DNA of 64,000 nucleotides from Leishmania donovani. Taxonomy: Eukaryota > Euglenozoa > Kinetoplastea > Trypanosomatida > Trypanosomatidae. Position numbers and translations under genes: made by a program. This document shows, one piece after another, positions 51,506-62,300 of this stretch. The stretch is taken from NCBI RefSeq assembly GCF_000227135.1, contig NC_018238.1, forward strand, positions 161,945 to 225,944, in the 5' to 3' direction. Position 1 is the stretch's first letter. Every line of letters begins with the position of its first letter. Under the pieces are notes generated by a model. The model was given only the letters and a program-made list of their open reading frames with translations, was not told the DNA's origin and made no database searches.

Positions 51506-51507
51506 AG
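51470..51507 (+). promoter_or_regulatory. Probable trans-splice acceptor of the carboxylase gene
   Basis: A pyrimidine tract (CCTCTCTTCCTCATCCTCG) is followed by GTGTGCAG with its AG at 51506-51507. The ATG at 51582 is the first downstream, giving a 5' UTR of about 74 bases. Confidence 0.45.
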
Positions 51508-51581
51508 GGCTGCAGGCACGCACACGTCCTATCGACATTGGTAGATAAAAGCACTCGTTTTTGCGCAACGCGACACGCGAC

Positions 51582-53648
51582 ATGCTCCGAACATCGGTGA
51601 TGCGTGCTCTCGGCAGGCCAGGCTTGCCTAGAATTGCTGCTAGCGTCGGTGGCACAGCTTGCATTCCCATGGCTGCGCTGTTCCGTCGCCCTGCCACGCC
51701 GACCGCAGCGTCTGCCACGTCAGCGCTGTGGTGCACTCGGTGCTTTGAAAGCTCCAGTGCGGAGTCGCCGCCAAAGGATGCTGATGCGGGCGAGAAAACG
51801 AGGCCGACTGAGGAGCCGCGTGTTGAAGCGACCCTGATGCCGTCGGAGACTGCCGCAGCGCCGGCTGCCGCTGCCACTCCCGCACCTGCCGCCCCTATAA
51901 AGAGCAAGGGGGTCGACTACGCCCGCCTCTACGCGCATCACCCGATCGACTATGAGCGCTCCACTTCGCAGTCCCCCAACATACTGCGGTTTCCTGCGAA
52001 CACGTCTGACCCGACATTCCAGGAGAACATGGCGCGCATGGAGGGTTTCGTGGAGCAGCTGCGCGCGCGCGTGCGGTACGTGCAAGCCGGAGGCGTTGTG
52101 TCGGCGGAGGAGGCTGCCAAGGCGGGCGTCTCTATTTCGTCCCTCGAGGCGGACGACCGGGTCCGCAAGCTGCACCTGAGCCGCGGCAAGATGCTCGCGC
52201 GCGAGCGCATCGAGCGGCTTATCGACCCCGGCACCCGCTTCCTCGAGCTCTCGCAGCTGGCTGGGTGGGACTTGTACTGGGATGACAAGAAGAAGGAGTA
52301 CGAGCGGTGCTACAGTGGTGGCATTGTGACGGGCGTCGGCATCGTGAACGGCGTTCGATGCATGCTCGTCGCGAACGACGCAACGGTGAAGGGCGGAACA
52401 TACTACCCGATCACCGTGAAGAAGCACCTGCGCGCGCAGAAGATTGCGGAGCAGAACCACTTGCCTTGCATCTATCTCGTCGACAGCGGCGGCGCCAACC
52501 TCAGCCGCCAGGACGACGTCTTCCCTGATGAGCAGCACTTTGGCCATATATTTTTCAACGAGGCGCGAATGTCCACCAAGTCCATCTCGCAGATTGCGGT
52601 GGTGATGGGCAGCTGCACGGCGGGTGGCGCCTACGTGCCGGCCATGGCAGATGAGAGCATCATCGTGGCCCGCAACGGCACCATCTTCCTCGGCGGTCCG
52701 CCGCTTGTCTTCGCGGCCACCGGAGAAAAGGTATCGTCAGAGGATCTCGGCGGCGCAGACGTGCACTGCCGCATCAGCGGCGTGGCGGATCACTACGCGA
52801 CTGACGACCTGCACGCCTTGTACCTCGCGCGCCGCGCCGTGGCAAACTTGAACTTGAAGGAGCACAACGAAGCGCGAAACCCAACCGATGTGAAGCCGGT
52901 GCCGCCGCTGTACGACCCGAGGGAGCTGGGCGGCTTTATCCCGGATATGCTGTCGGACGTCGTCAAGAGCTTCGACGTGCGGGCCATCATTGCGCGCATC
53001 GTCGACGGCAGCCGCTTCGATGAGTTCAAGGCGCTATACGGCAGCACGCTTGTGTGCGGCTTCGCAAGGGTTGAGGGGATGCAGGTAGGCATTATCGCGA
53101 ACCAGGGCATCCTCTATTCGGAGTCCGCCCTGAAGGGGGCGCACTTTATCGGTCTGTGCACGCAGCGCAAGGTGCCGCTGCTCTTCCTTCAGAACATCAC
53201 CGGCTTCATGGTGGGCAAAAAGTACGAGGAGGGCGGCATCGCTCGCAACGGTGCTCGGCTCGTGATGGCAGTCTCCACAGCACCGGTGCCGAAGATCACG
53301 GTGCTCATAGGCGGCAGCTATGGCGCCGGCAACTACGGCATGTGCGGGCGCGCCTTCGAGCCGCGCTTCCTCTTCATGTGGCCAAACGCGCGCATCAGCG
53401 TGATGGGCGGGACGCAGGCCGCTACAGTGCTTGCCTTAACGAACCGTAACTTGAAGAATGCCTCGGAGGCCGAGGTTGCTGCCTTCAAGGACAAGGTGAA
53501 GAGGAAGTACGAGAGGGAGGGTTCGTGCTACTACAGCACCGCGCGCCTCTGGGACGACGGCGTGATCGCTCCGGAGGACACGCGTGTCGTTGTGGCAGAA
53601 GCACTGCGTGCGACGCGGCTGGCACCGATGGTAAAAAAAATAGAGTGA
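51582..53648 (+). CDS. MCCB: 3-Methylcrotonoyl-CoA carboxylase, beta (non-biotin) subunit
   Basis: A 688-residue mitochondrial carboxyltransferase of leucine breakdown. With the biotin-carrying alpha subunit it converts 3-methylcrotonoyl-CoA to 3-methylglutaconyl-CoA. The N-terminus (MLRTSVMRALGRPGLPR) is a typical mitochondrial presequence. Residues of about 40-110 are Ala/Pro/Glu-rich linker. The carboxyltransferase core begins near 145. GGTYYPITVKKHLRAQ (about 271-286), DSGGANLSRQDDVFPD, and MGSCTAGGAYVPAMADE follow the MCC-beta pattern more closely than propionyl-CoA carboxylase beta. GGSYGAGNYGMCGRAF in the C-terminal half completes the acyl-CoA/biotin site. Human MCCC2 is 563 residues; the excess is N-terminal. 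The ATG is chosen over an upstream in-frame TTG at 51561. It is the first plus-strand gene after the strand switch. Confidence 0.95.
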   Translation: MLRTSVMRALGRPGLPRIAASVGGTACIPMAALFRRPATPTAASATSALWCTRCFESSSAESPPKDADAGEKTRPTEEPRVEATLMPSETAAAPAAAATPAPAAPIKSKGVDYARLYAHHPIDYERSTSQSPNILRFPANTSDPTFQENMARMEGFVEQLRARVRYVQAGGVVSAEEAAKAGVSISSLEADDRVRKLHLSRGKMLARERIERLIDPGTRFLELSQLAGWDLYWDDKKKEYERCYSGGIVTGVGIVNGVRCMLVANDATVKGGTYYPITVKKHLRAQKIAEQNHLPCIYLVDSGGANLSRQDDVFPDEQHFGHIFFNEARMSTKSISQIAVVMGSCTAGGAYVPAMADESIIVARNGTIFLGGPPLVFAATGEKVSSEDLGGADVHCRISGVADHYATDDLHALYLARRAVANLNLKEHNEARNPTDVKPVPPLYDPRELGGFIPDMLSDVVKSFDVRAIIARIVDGSRFDEFKALYGSTLVCGFARVEGMQVGIIANQGILYSESALKGAHFIGLCTQRKVPLLFLQNITGFMVGKKYEEGGIARNGARLVMAVSTAPVPKITVLIGGSYGAGNYGMCGRAFEPRFLFMWPNARISVMGGTQAATVLALTNRNLKNASEAEVAAFKDKVKRKYEREGSCYYSTARLWDDGVIAPEDTRVVVAEALRATRLAPMVKKIE

Positions 53649-54615
53649 CGTGCCTATGAGAGTTTTTGGTGCGCGTGCTCTTGTGAGAGGGTGTGCTGTG
53701 CGAAAAAAAAAAACCTGTAACAGCCTCCACGCATGCCCTTCTTCTTTCGCGCTCTCCGTCCTTCTCTCTCCCTTCGTGCAATGGGGCGCATGCATGCTCG
53801 CGCCGTCTGTGCTGTACTCGGGTTAGGCGTGTTTTCTGATGTGCTTTTCGGTGCCCACTCCTTTATTTCACGGAGTCCGATCGGGCGTGGGCGTTGCTGG
53901 GAAGGTCGATGGCATGGAGCTCGTCATCCTCGTCCCTATCTCGACTCCGCCGCTGCGCCACGTCTGCCCTCCTGCGAATGCTGGGAGTGGCGGCTGAGGG
54001 TAGGAGACGGGGTCGTGAGGCGATGTGGAAAGACGTGGTGAGATAGGTGACCATCGAGTGATAGCACCGAGGGCGTCTTGGACTACCACCGCCACGGTGT
54101 GAGGCATGGGGTTGACCTTGTATCGTGGCTGTGCAGTCCCTACACCGCTGTGTTTACGTGCCAGCCATTCTTATGTTAAGAAGCACAGCACATCAGCACT
54201 GATGCCAACGTGCCTGCGCTCGGACGAACACCCTAGCTTGCTCTACCATCCTTTCTTGCGTACATGTGCTCCCCTCATGCTGCCACAGGCATTCACGCTC
54301 AACTTGCCATGGACCCCACTCGTGCGGGTGGATGGGCCCAAGCTTTTTGTATCGTCTCTCTTCCTCTTGCTCTCCTTGCTCTCACCGCGTCACTTGCCGG
54401 CAACGTGTTCTTGTCGTTTCCGCTGACTGTCCTGTTTTCACCCTTGCCTGCCTGTGCGGCTGAGCGCGAAGAAGAAAGCAACAGAGAAGCGAAAGCTGAA
54501 CGGCGTACTGCAGTAAGTACAGATACACGGCCACGACGCACCCTTAGAGTGTCGCCCCCACTTTTACCGCATCGCTGTCTCTTACTCGGCTCTCCTTCAC
54601 TGTTCAAGCCGCCCC
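53649..54615. other. Intergenic
   Basis: No gene found. Contains the carboxylase 3' UTR (A-run at 53703-53713) and pyrimidine-rich DNA (54340-54440, 54545-54610) before the zinc-knuckle gene. Confidence 0.5.
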
Positions 54616-56409
54616 ATGACGGATCTGAGAGGAGTGCCGCCCAGCAAGGTGATCTCCGCCCCAAGCGGTTTCGTGCAGTGCAGCACGCACAATGTCCGGC
54701 GCAAGGCCGAGTGCTGCGAGATGAAGGCGGTGCTGAACGCTGATATGGAGGTGATTGACTACATCTGCGTCTGCAAGCATCCCTTCACGTGCAGGTCGGC
54801 TAGTGAGCGGCAGAGCAATGGCCTAGCGGCCGCTTCGAATGCTCGCAGAAACGCTCCGGATGGTGAGAGCAGCGGCGCTGCGCCGCTCGTCATAGACGCC
54901 AGCAGCACGAGCATGACGGCTCAATCAAAGCATCATCACCATGGTGGGCAGCCCAGTGCCGCCAGGGCAGCAGATAGGGAGGCCGGCGTGAGCACTCTCT
55001 TCGCCGTGTCCTTTTACGATGCCTCGCGCAGCACGCCAGTCCCGAGCACCTCTGCCACCGCTGCCGCCGTCTCGCCGAAACCGTCCGCTAAAGACGGGGA
55101 AGATAGGGGGGACGAGAACGACGAAGGCACTAAGGCTAATGCAATGACGATCAGCGACAGCGACAGCGACACCGATGACGTGGACTCCCTCGACAACTCG
55201 GCTCCGTTCACTGCCGGCGCTACCCCAGCCACCGCCGCCGCCGCATCGTTCCCTGCCGCTCCACGAGAACGCCCGCGCTACTACGACTCCGTGCAGAACG
55301 CCAGCACCGGCGGCCACGCCCCGCCGGCCAAGGTGTGCTGGGGCTGCGGCATGTCAGGACACGAGAAGCCCGCTTGCCCCAACGCGCTGTGCCGCACCTG
55401 CCACCAGAAGCGCGGCCCGTACGGGTCGCCGCACCGATGTACGCCCGTTATCACGCCGTCGCCGTTCATCGTGTACCCGACGCCGTCCGAGTGGCGTGCG
55501 GCAACTCAGAAGACGGCGGCCGCAGCGGGGGAGCCGAACGGCATGGCAGCCGTGCGCTGTGTGGCGTGCAACGAGTACGGTCACTTCGACTGCTCCACTG
55601 TGGTGCTGCCCTCCTCGTACGCCTTGGTTGCTTCGTCGTCCACCGGCCCTGCCGCAGTGCCGCACACGCTCATCTCCACCTGCTGCTTCTGTGGCGTCCG
55701 CGGGCACACCGTCTTCGACTGCCAGCAGCGTGAGCACGTCAACCCTGACTACTTTGAGCGACGCAACCAACTCTTCGCGGATTCCGTGCGCCGTGGCAGC
55801 AGCATTACAACAGCTGGTGCGCCCTTCAACAACAGTGGTAGTAGCAGCGGCTACGGACACCCCTCGCAACAGCAACACCAGCAGCGGTTCTACGGCAGTC
55901 CCCCCGGCGGGGCACCGTCATCGTCCTCGTTCACGCGCTACGGCAACCACCGCGGCGGTGGTGGGAGTGGCCAGCGCCGTGAGCGAGACTGGTGCGACAA
56001 TCGCGAGCAGCGCGTAGGGGGCAACCAGTACAGAAACAGCCACCGCGAGGGCAGCGCGTACTACAACGACTCCTACGGTGGCGATCGAGATCATCAGCGA
56101 CGGCGCTACGAGTCTCCGTCGTTCTCTCGTGCCGGCGGCGGCCCTGCCCCCTCGTCTTCGCCTCTTCTGCACGGTCGAGACCGCTTTCAAGAGGGTGGTC
56201 AGCGGCACCATGAGGAGCGGTCTCGTGACAGCTATGGTGGCAGCCACCAACGCTACTCAGAGGGCGAGCATGGCGGTGCTGGGTCGCGTGGCCATGACCA
56301 GCGGTTGCATTATTCGCAGCAGTCGCAGCACTCCCACCGTCACGGCTCATCGCGCCGCGGCGGCCGTCTTGGGGACAGCGGTTACTACAGCGACGACAAC
56401 CTGTTTTAG
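54616..56409 (+). CDS. CCHC zinc-knuckle protein with RG/GS-rich tail
   Basis: A 597-residue, likely RNA-binding protein. The N-terminal 20-60 has FVQCSTHNVRRKAECC and CVCKHPFTC, a Cys/His pattern resembling the short CxxH-basic element found in many kinetoplastid RNA-binding proteins. A disordered Ser/Ala/Asp-rich stretch (60-235) has a DSDSDTDD acidic patch. Zinc knuckles: CWGCGMSGHEKPAC (241-254, C-x2-C-x4-H-x4-C), an atypical CRTCHQKRGPYGSPHRC (259-275), a short CVACNEYGHFDC (315-326, C-x2-C-x4-H-x2-C), and CCFCGVRGHTVFDC (356-369, canonical from Cys356). Residues 400-597 are Gly/Ser/Arg/Tyr-rich with RGGGG, SYGG and Gln-rich patches, typical of granule-forming RNA-binding proteins. Role in mRNA metabolism is inference; no target is visible. 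The start is an ATG just after pyrimidine-rich DNA. Confidence 0.88.
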   Translation: MTDLRGVPPSKVISAPSGFVQCSTHNVRRKAECCEMKAVLNADMEVIDYICVCKHPFTCRSASERQSNGLAAASNARRNAPDGESSGAAPLVIDASSTSMTAQSKHHHHGGQPSAARAADREAGVSTLFAVSFYDASRSTPVPSTSATAAAVSPKPSAKDGEDRGDENDEGTKANAMTISDSDSDTDDVDSLDNSAPFTAGATPATAAAASFPAAPRERPRYYDSVQNASTGGHAPPAKVCWGCGMSGHEKPACPNALCRTCHQKRGPYGSPHRCTPVITPSPFIVYPTPSEWRAATQKTAAAAGEPNGMAAVRCVACNEYGHFDCSTVVLPSSYALVASSSTGPAAVPHTLISTCCFCGVRGHTVFDCQQREHVNPDYFERRNQLFADSVRRGSSITTAGAPFNNSGSSSGYGHPSQQQHQQRFYGSPPGGAPSSSSFTRYGNHRGGGGSGQRRERDWCDNREQRVGGNQYRNSHREGSAYYNDSYGGDRDHQRRRYESPSFSRAGGGPAPSSSPLLHGRDRFQEGGQRHHEERSRDSYGGSHQRYSEGEHGGAGSRGHDQRLHYSQQSQHSHRHGSSRRGGRLGDSGYYSDDNLF

Positions 56410-57400
56410 AGCCCTTGAGAGGTGCGCAAAAGTTACTGTCATGGTGAGCGGTGATGACGGTGGTGATGAATGGGGCGTGCACTTGGGCTGGGAAGGGTGG
56501 GTGGAGGGGAAGGGGTCGAGTGCACGGCGACTTGTGTAACCGCCCGATGCATCAGCCATGACGGTGGCCGAGGCTACGGCGTAGGCCGTTGAACACGCGT
56601 CCGGCCCCTCCTTGTTTCGTGCCTGAGACCTCACCTTCACTTTGAGCGTGTGCCTCTGTCTCTGTGCGTTGCCTTGCGCCAAAGGACGTTGACTGTGCTG
56701 CGCTGTCCCCCACCCGCCCATTGCTCATGCAGCTTCTCTGTGGCTGCATGTGCACGCGCGTGTGGCTGCTGCTGTAGCTGCGCGCCGAAGTTGATAATGC
56801 CGTATACATATATATGTTAAAGAAGAAAGGCCCTACATGCCGCCCCAAAGAGAGACACCCCTGCTGCGCCTGTACGCACGCGTACGTCAGTGAGCGCCAG
56901 CCCTCGCAGCTGCACCGTTCACGCTGCGCGGACGTCTTCATATGAAGGCATCGAGGAGGAGGAGACTGGGCAGACAGGCCGGCTTCTTTCTTCGGCTTGC
57001 TGCCTTCCTCTCTTTTTGCTCTTTCTCTTGTGCACCCGCCGGCGGGCAAGTAGCGCAGCAGCACTCAGTGCTAGTGTCGCAATGACCTCCAGCTTGGAGT
57101 AGGTGTGTGTGCGTGTGTGGATGCGGTTGCCGAGAAGGGGGTCAGGGTTCTCCTGTTGGTGTGTCTGCAGTGAGTTGCCGAGGCTGCCATCACGTGCCCG
57201 CCAATTTTCCAGACCTGCGCAGTATCGACGGCACACAGTTTCATCAGTGTCTGGCTCTTCATCCCATCCGTGCGAGATCCCGCCATGGATCCTTGCAGCG
57301 CATGATATCCACTTCAACTTGCCGCCATCCTGCTACCCTCCCTCACGCCTTCTGCATTGAACGGGTGCGGGTCTCTTCGCGCTGCTTTCACCGGTCATTC
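56410..57400. other. Non-coding, probable 3' UTR of the zinc-knuckle gene
   Basis: No gene found. Open frames on either strand are short and compositionally biased. Confidence 0.5.
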
Positions 57401-59333
57401 TCGGCGACGATTGACCTGTACCACACACACACACACACACACGTGTTGTACGTGCAGCTTCCACCACAATAGACTCTATTCTTTTTTTGTCCCCTCGCCA
57501 ACCTACTCACGCTCACAACTCTCTCGTTCTCCGTTTCTCACGGTGCTTCCTTTTTTTTTTCCTTCGGCTTTCTTTCTTCGCTTGTGGTTTCGTTCACTCT
57601 CGTGTGATTTGCACGCGCACGCGTTCGAGTCCCTCGGTCTCTCCCCGTTCCTCATCTCGCTCCCTCCTCCTTTCTTCTCCCAGTGATTCGCATCTTTGTG
57701 CCCTCTGAGTTTCTGCCCGTCTGTCTTGGCCTCTCTGTGTTTCTCGGGCCCATCACCCCCCCCCCCAACCACACCCACGACCACACAAGAAAGAACGAAT
57801 TCCTCAAGAACTCTGTTGAGCGGACGACAGATTCCCAAAGAAAAAGTGAGCGAGGATATACACAAGGCAGCTGCGGCAGCGTTCCAACACGCGCAGACAG
57901 GTACAGGCGCCCACGTGTGAAAAGGAACAAATCGATTTCGATCAGCACCCATCTTTGTGTTTTTTTTCTCCTGACCCTTTTTTGGCACACAAAGTCTCTC
58001 CTTCCAAACACAGCTGGCACGACTGCTGCTGCCGCCCCCCTCCCCCCTTCCCTTGGCCATCGCCACCCACCCCCCTTTGCACACGTACCTTGAAAGAGAC
58101 CACGAAGGGCGGACGCACAGAGTAAAAGGGCATTGTCAGACTCTTCGCGGTTTCGCTTGTTATTTTATTCCCTTTTTAAATTTGCCTTCTCGCTTGGCTT
58201 ATTCTTTTTTTCGTTGTCATTCCACGTTTTCCTTTCTTCCGTCTCTGTCCGCGGTGGCTCGGATAAGAGGCACGCGCACAACAAAAAAACACGCGCCTAA
58301 ATACACGCGTGCCTACACCGGCACGCCCCTCCTCTCTCCTCCCTCCACCCTCCTTCTGTTCCTTTCCGTTCCTTTCCGTTCCTTTTTTTGTGCTTTCATG
58401 GGTGTTATGTCAAACGTCTGACACACACACACACATACATATATACATATACACACACATATCTATATATATATATATTCCCCTTTCTCGCTGACTGTCA
58501 CTCTGTAGTCTGCTTGTCGGTGTATTGCGCCTATAGTGTGCGTCGGTCGAAGAACGGCTGCCTTCGTGCGCCTTTCTTCATCTTTCCGTTCTTCTCGTAC
58601 CACACAGGAAGACACCAAACACACTCCCTGTCTCCGCTCTTCGCTCTCCCCCGAGATTGGAAGGCACGCATTTCATTGTTTTTTTTTTATTGTTGCCCCT
58701 TTTTTTTTCTTTGAAGCCGTTCGGTCCTTTTCTTTTCCCTTTTGTGGTGTGATAAGTGCGTGCGGGAGTGGTGCTCTCGAGTTTGCGTGTGTTGAGCCCC
58801 CCCCCCCAAGGGAGGACAGATCCGCTTTGCCTGTTCCGTGGCAACTGGTTCCTTCCACTCGTGCTCTTCTCGACCTCACAGTCTTGCCGCCGGTCCTGTC
58901 ACTCACTTGTTTGCTCTCTTCTTCGACCGCCATTGCCCATGCACCACGCCCTTCTCCCGCCTACTCCCTCTGACTACATCCCATCGTTTTCGCCATCAGC
59001 TCCCACGCAGAAGCGTGTACTTGGCGCACGAACCAATTAGCTCGCTCCCTTTTCTCGCTGGGCCCTCCCCCTGCTGCACCGTCGCTCACACCACGAAAAC
59101 GACCTTCCCCCAGCCCACCCCTTGTTTTGCAAACGGACACCTCCGAGCACACGCAAAACTACCCCCTCCTCCGCGCACACAAACACATAGAAGTGGCTCA
59201 CGCCAGGACAAATCGAGAGAAAGGCTACCGCGGCAAGGCCGACACCAGCGGAGCTTCCGTGCAGCCGAAGCAAAGGTGCCAATCGGAGGAAAAGCAACAG
59301 AACTTTAAAGGTTAAAAATCACGAAAGAAAGGG

Positions 59334-59368
<35 letters not shown>

Positions 59369-62300
59369 GATACGACGAATCGAAAATCGGAAAGAATAAG
59401 CGAAAATCAACAAAAAGTTGCGTGCGGAGTACGCCGTCCCTGCTTGGTACCCACACCCACACCCACCCACCCACACGCATACACAAAGCACTCGCATACA
59501 GTCTTTCCCTCTTCTCCCCCACCCCCAAAACGTGCCAGCTCAACGCAGAAGTAAAAGGCATTATTGAAAGCGCTGGAAACGAGTACACTGTCACACTTCT
59601 CTCCTTGTATCTTTATCTTCCTTCTCTCCTTTCGCTTCTTGTCCTTATCTATTCTCTTTCCCACTCGCTCCCCCTTCTCTTGCCCAGTGTCCCCACCCCC
59701 CATTGGCCTCTTTTTGTCTTTCAATATTTCTTGTACTTTTGATTTTTTTGCCTCCCTCCCGCCCGCTCCTCTCTCTTCAACCTGTCTGCCTCCCCTCTGC
59801 CTCTCTCTCCCTCGTTGTTTCTCGCTGCCCTGCTCACTTACCTCCCCTTCTTCCCCCCTTCCCCTTTCACTCCTCTTCCTCCACTCGCGTATACGACTTC
59901 CCCCTCTTGCCCGTCTTCTATTTTTTTTTTTGGCCTCTCCTCACCACATTCTCCTCCTCTCCCCCTATTTTTACTGTTTGTTCTTCCCTTCCCCCTCGTC
60001 TGTTCACTGTGGGGGGAGGGGGTACCTTGTCGACTGTGTGTGTGTATTTTATATTTTGTTGTCTTGTCACACCATCTGTGCCGGGGCGTCTGTGTGTGCG
60101 TTGGAGCGGATCGCCGTGTTGCAGAGAAACTCTTTTACGCCTCGTTTCTCCAAGGCTGGCGCTCGTCTCCTTACCTTGCACCTCCCTCTCTCTTTTGATT
60201 TCCTATTACTGCATTCCTGACGTACACTCAGGTCGGAGCGCGCCGCCCTGCAGACGCACGTATGCACATACGGCCCCACTGATTCATGCACACGTGCACG
60301 ACCCTAGGCCCCGCCAGTCGCCTTCTTTGCTCTTTTTCCTTTGGTTGACGTCTCTCTTCCTTCTTGGCTTTCGCTTTCCACTCACGCGGTGTATGCGTGT
60401 GTGTCGCTTTTCTGTCATTCAAGAGCCTCTTCACACAAAAGAATCCCTTTTTCACCTTTTTCACCTTTTCCTCCCTCCCCCTTCCTTCCCGTCTTCGGTT
60501 TTTCGTTTCGCTGCTTCCGTTGCTGTGCTCGTGGTGGAACCTGACGCGCGGAACCACGTACCACACACAAACACACACATACATACACAAATCAGCAAGA
60601 GGAATTCACGAGCGGCTCACACATAAAACACGGAGAAACGGCTCCACCACTTTACCTCTCCGTCGTTTCTCTCCATCTTTGTTTTTCTCCCTCCTTTTCC
60701 GTCTTTTTTTTCGATTCTCCTCTTTCTTTTCTCGCTTCTCGTAGGCTCTTCGTTTTACGGTTTGCCCACTGCCGTTCATCTTGTTCACGCCCCCCCTCCT
60801 GCATCCTCCCCTCCTCCTCCTCTCTTCCTCAGCTCCGTCTTTGCTCACTGCTGGCGTGTGCCGGTGAGTGCGAGTGCGACTGTATTTTTGCTCCCTTATC
60901 GCTGCTCCTGCTCTTGTCGGTGCGCCTGCGTGCCATTGGACGAGATTCCTCAGTAGTGTGTGGACGAGGGGGCAACAGAAGGTTTCCTCGACTTGTGCAC
61001 TCTCTTCTTCGCCTCCCTTGCGGCTCGATTCATCTGTCTCGCAGCCGCTCTCCGCGCGCGCATCTGTGCCGTCGTTTTCCCACCGGCTCACAAGAATCAT
61101 TCCTCCACATTCGCACCAGGTGCAGCGGCACTTCTCTCTGCGCGTTCTCCTTTTTTTTTGATTACGACTGGAGCTCCCTTTTTCTTTTTTTCACCTTTTC
61201 ATTTTCGTCCTTTCCTCCCTTGGCGCTCGCTTCTTTTTGCGTAAAATCTATTTCCTGCGCCCCCCCCTCCTCCCCTCCCTCCTTTTTGTTGTTGTTTTTC
61301 TTTTCCGCTTCTGTGTTGGTGCGGCCGATTTGATTTTGTTCGTGTGCGCTCTATCTTGGCTGCGGGTGCTGGAGTGCCTGTGCGTGCGTGCGTGCATTCC
61401 TTCAGAAGTAGAATCGCCCCCCCTCTCCCCCCTTTGACTTTGCCGGTTTTGTTCATTGGATTTGCGTGCACCTCCTCGTATCACCCTCTCTATCTACGGG
61501 GACGTGTGCCAAGGCGAGTGCAGCGCGTAAACACGAAGGAAAAGCCTTCCTTCTCCTCCACCTTCCCTCGCCTCCAGAGAAGCGAACAGCGACAGACAGA
61601 CAGACACACACACACACACACACACGCAAAAAAAAACGGAGCACAAAGAGGCGTGAAACATCGGACGGCAAACAGACCAACAAGCAAAAAGAATCCGAAA
61701 AAAAAAAATAGATCAGCGACGCACTTCCTATTCCTTCTCTTGCCCTTTTTCCTCGTTCTTTTCTCCCATTTCCATCTTACTGGCGGGGGGCCTCCCTCTC
61801 CCTCCCTGCCTGCCCCTCTCCTCCCCCCCCCACCACCACCAAAAAAAAAAAACGCACGCACGTTACACCTTGTGGGGATCCCTCTCCCTTTCTCACCACC
61901 ACGCGCAAGCTCAGCCTCGTCGCCGTTGCGCTTTGTTCTCTCCGTTTGTGTTGCCTATTCTTGCTTGCTCGCGGTCTCTCTGTCTGTCTCGCCGTGCGCG
62001 TGTAGCAATTTGGTGTTGCTCGAATTCTTTTTCACCCATTTTCCGTTTTCGCGCGTCGTTCGTGAAGGATGTGAGCTGCCCTTCCCTCCTCTCGTCTCTC
62101 TTTTCCCGCTCCGTTTCTCCTCTTACGTTCTCCTCTCCACACTCCAAAACCACCTCCGTGTATCACCTACCTCGTCTCTCTTTTTCTTTGTACGCTCCTT
62201 GTCCGGATCAACGTGCATTTCCTCTGGTCTCCCTTTCGCCCTATTCTACTTGATTTCTCTCTCCGTTCTGCCTGAGCTTGCGTGTCTGTGCGCGATTTAC

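Larger units (their letters stand above)
43094..51581. promoter_or_regulatory. Divergent strand-switch region
   Basis: All genes to the left are read leftward and all genes to the right rightward, so polymerase II initiation in both directions is expected here. Trypanosomatids lack conventional promoters at such sites, and none is claimed. The interval contains one SIDER-like copy, 5S rRNA, three intact tRNAs, a GC-rich repeat island and microsatellites. Confidence 0.75.
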
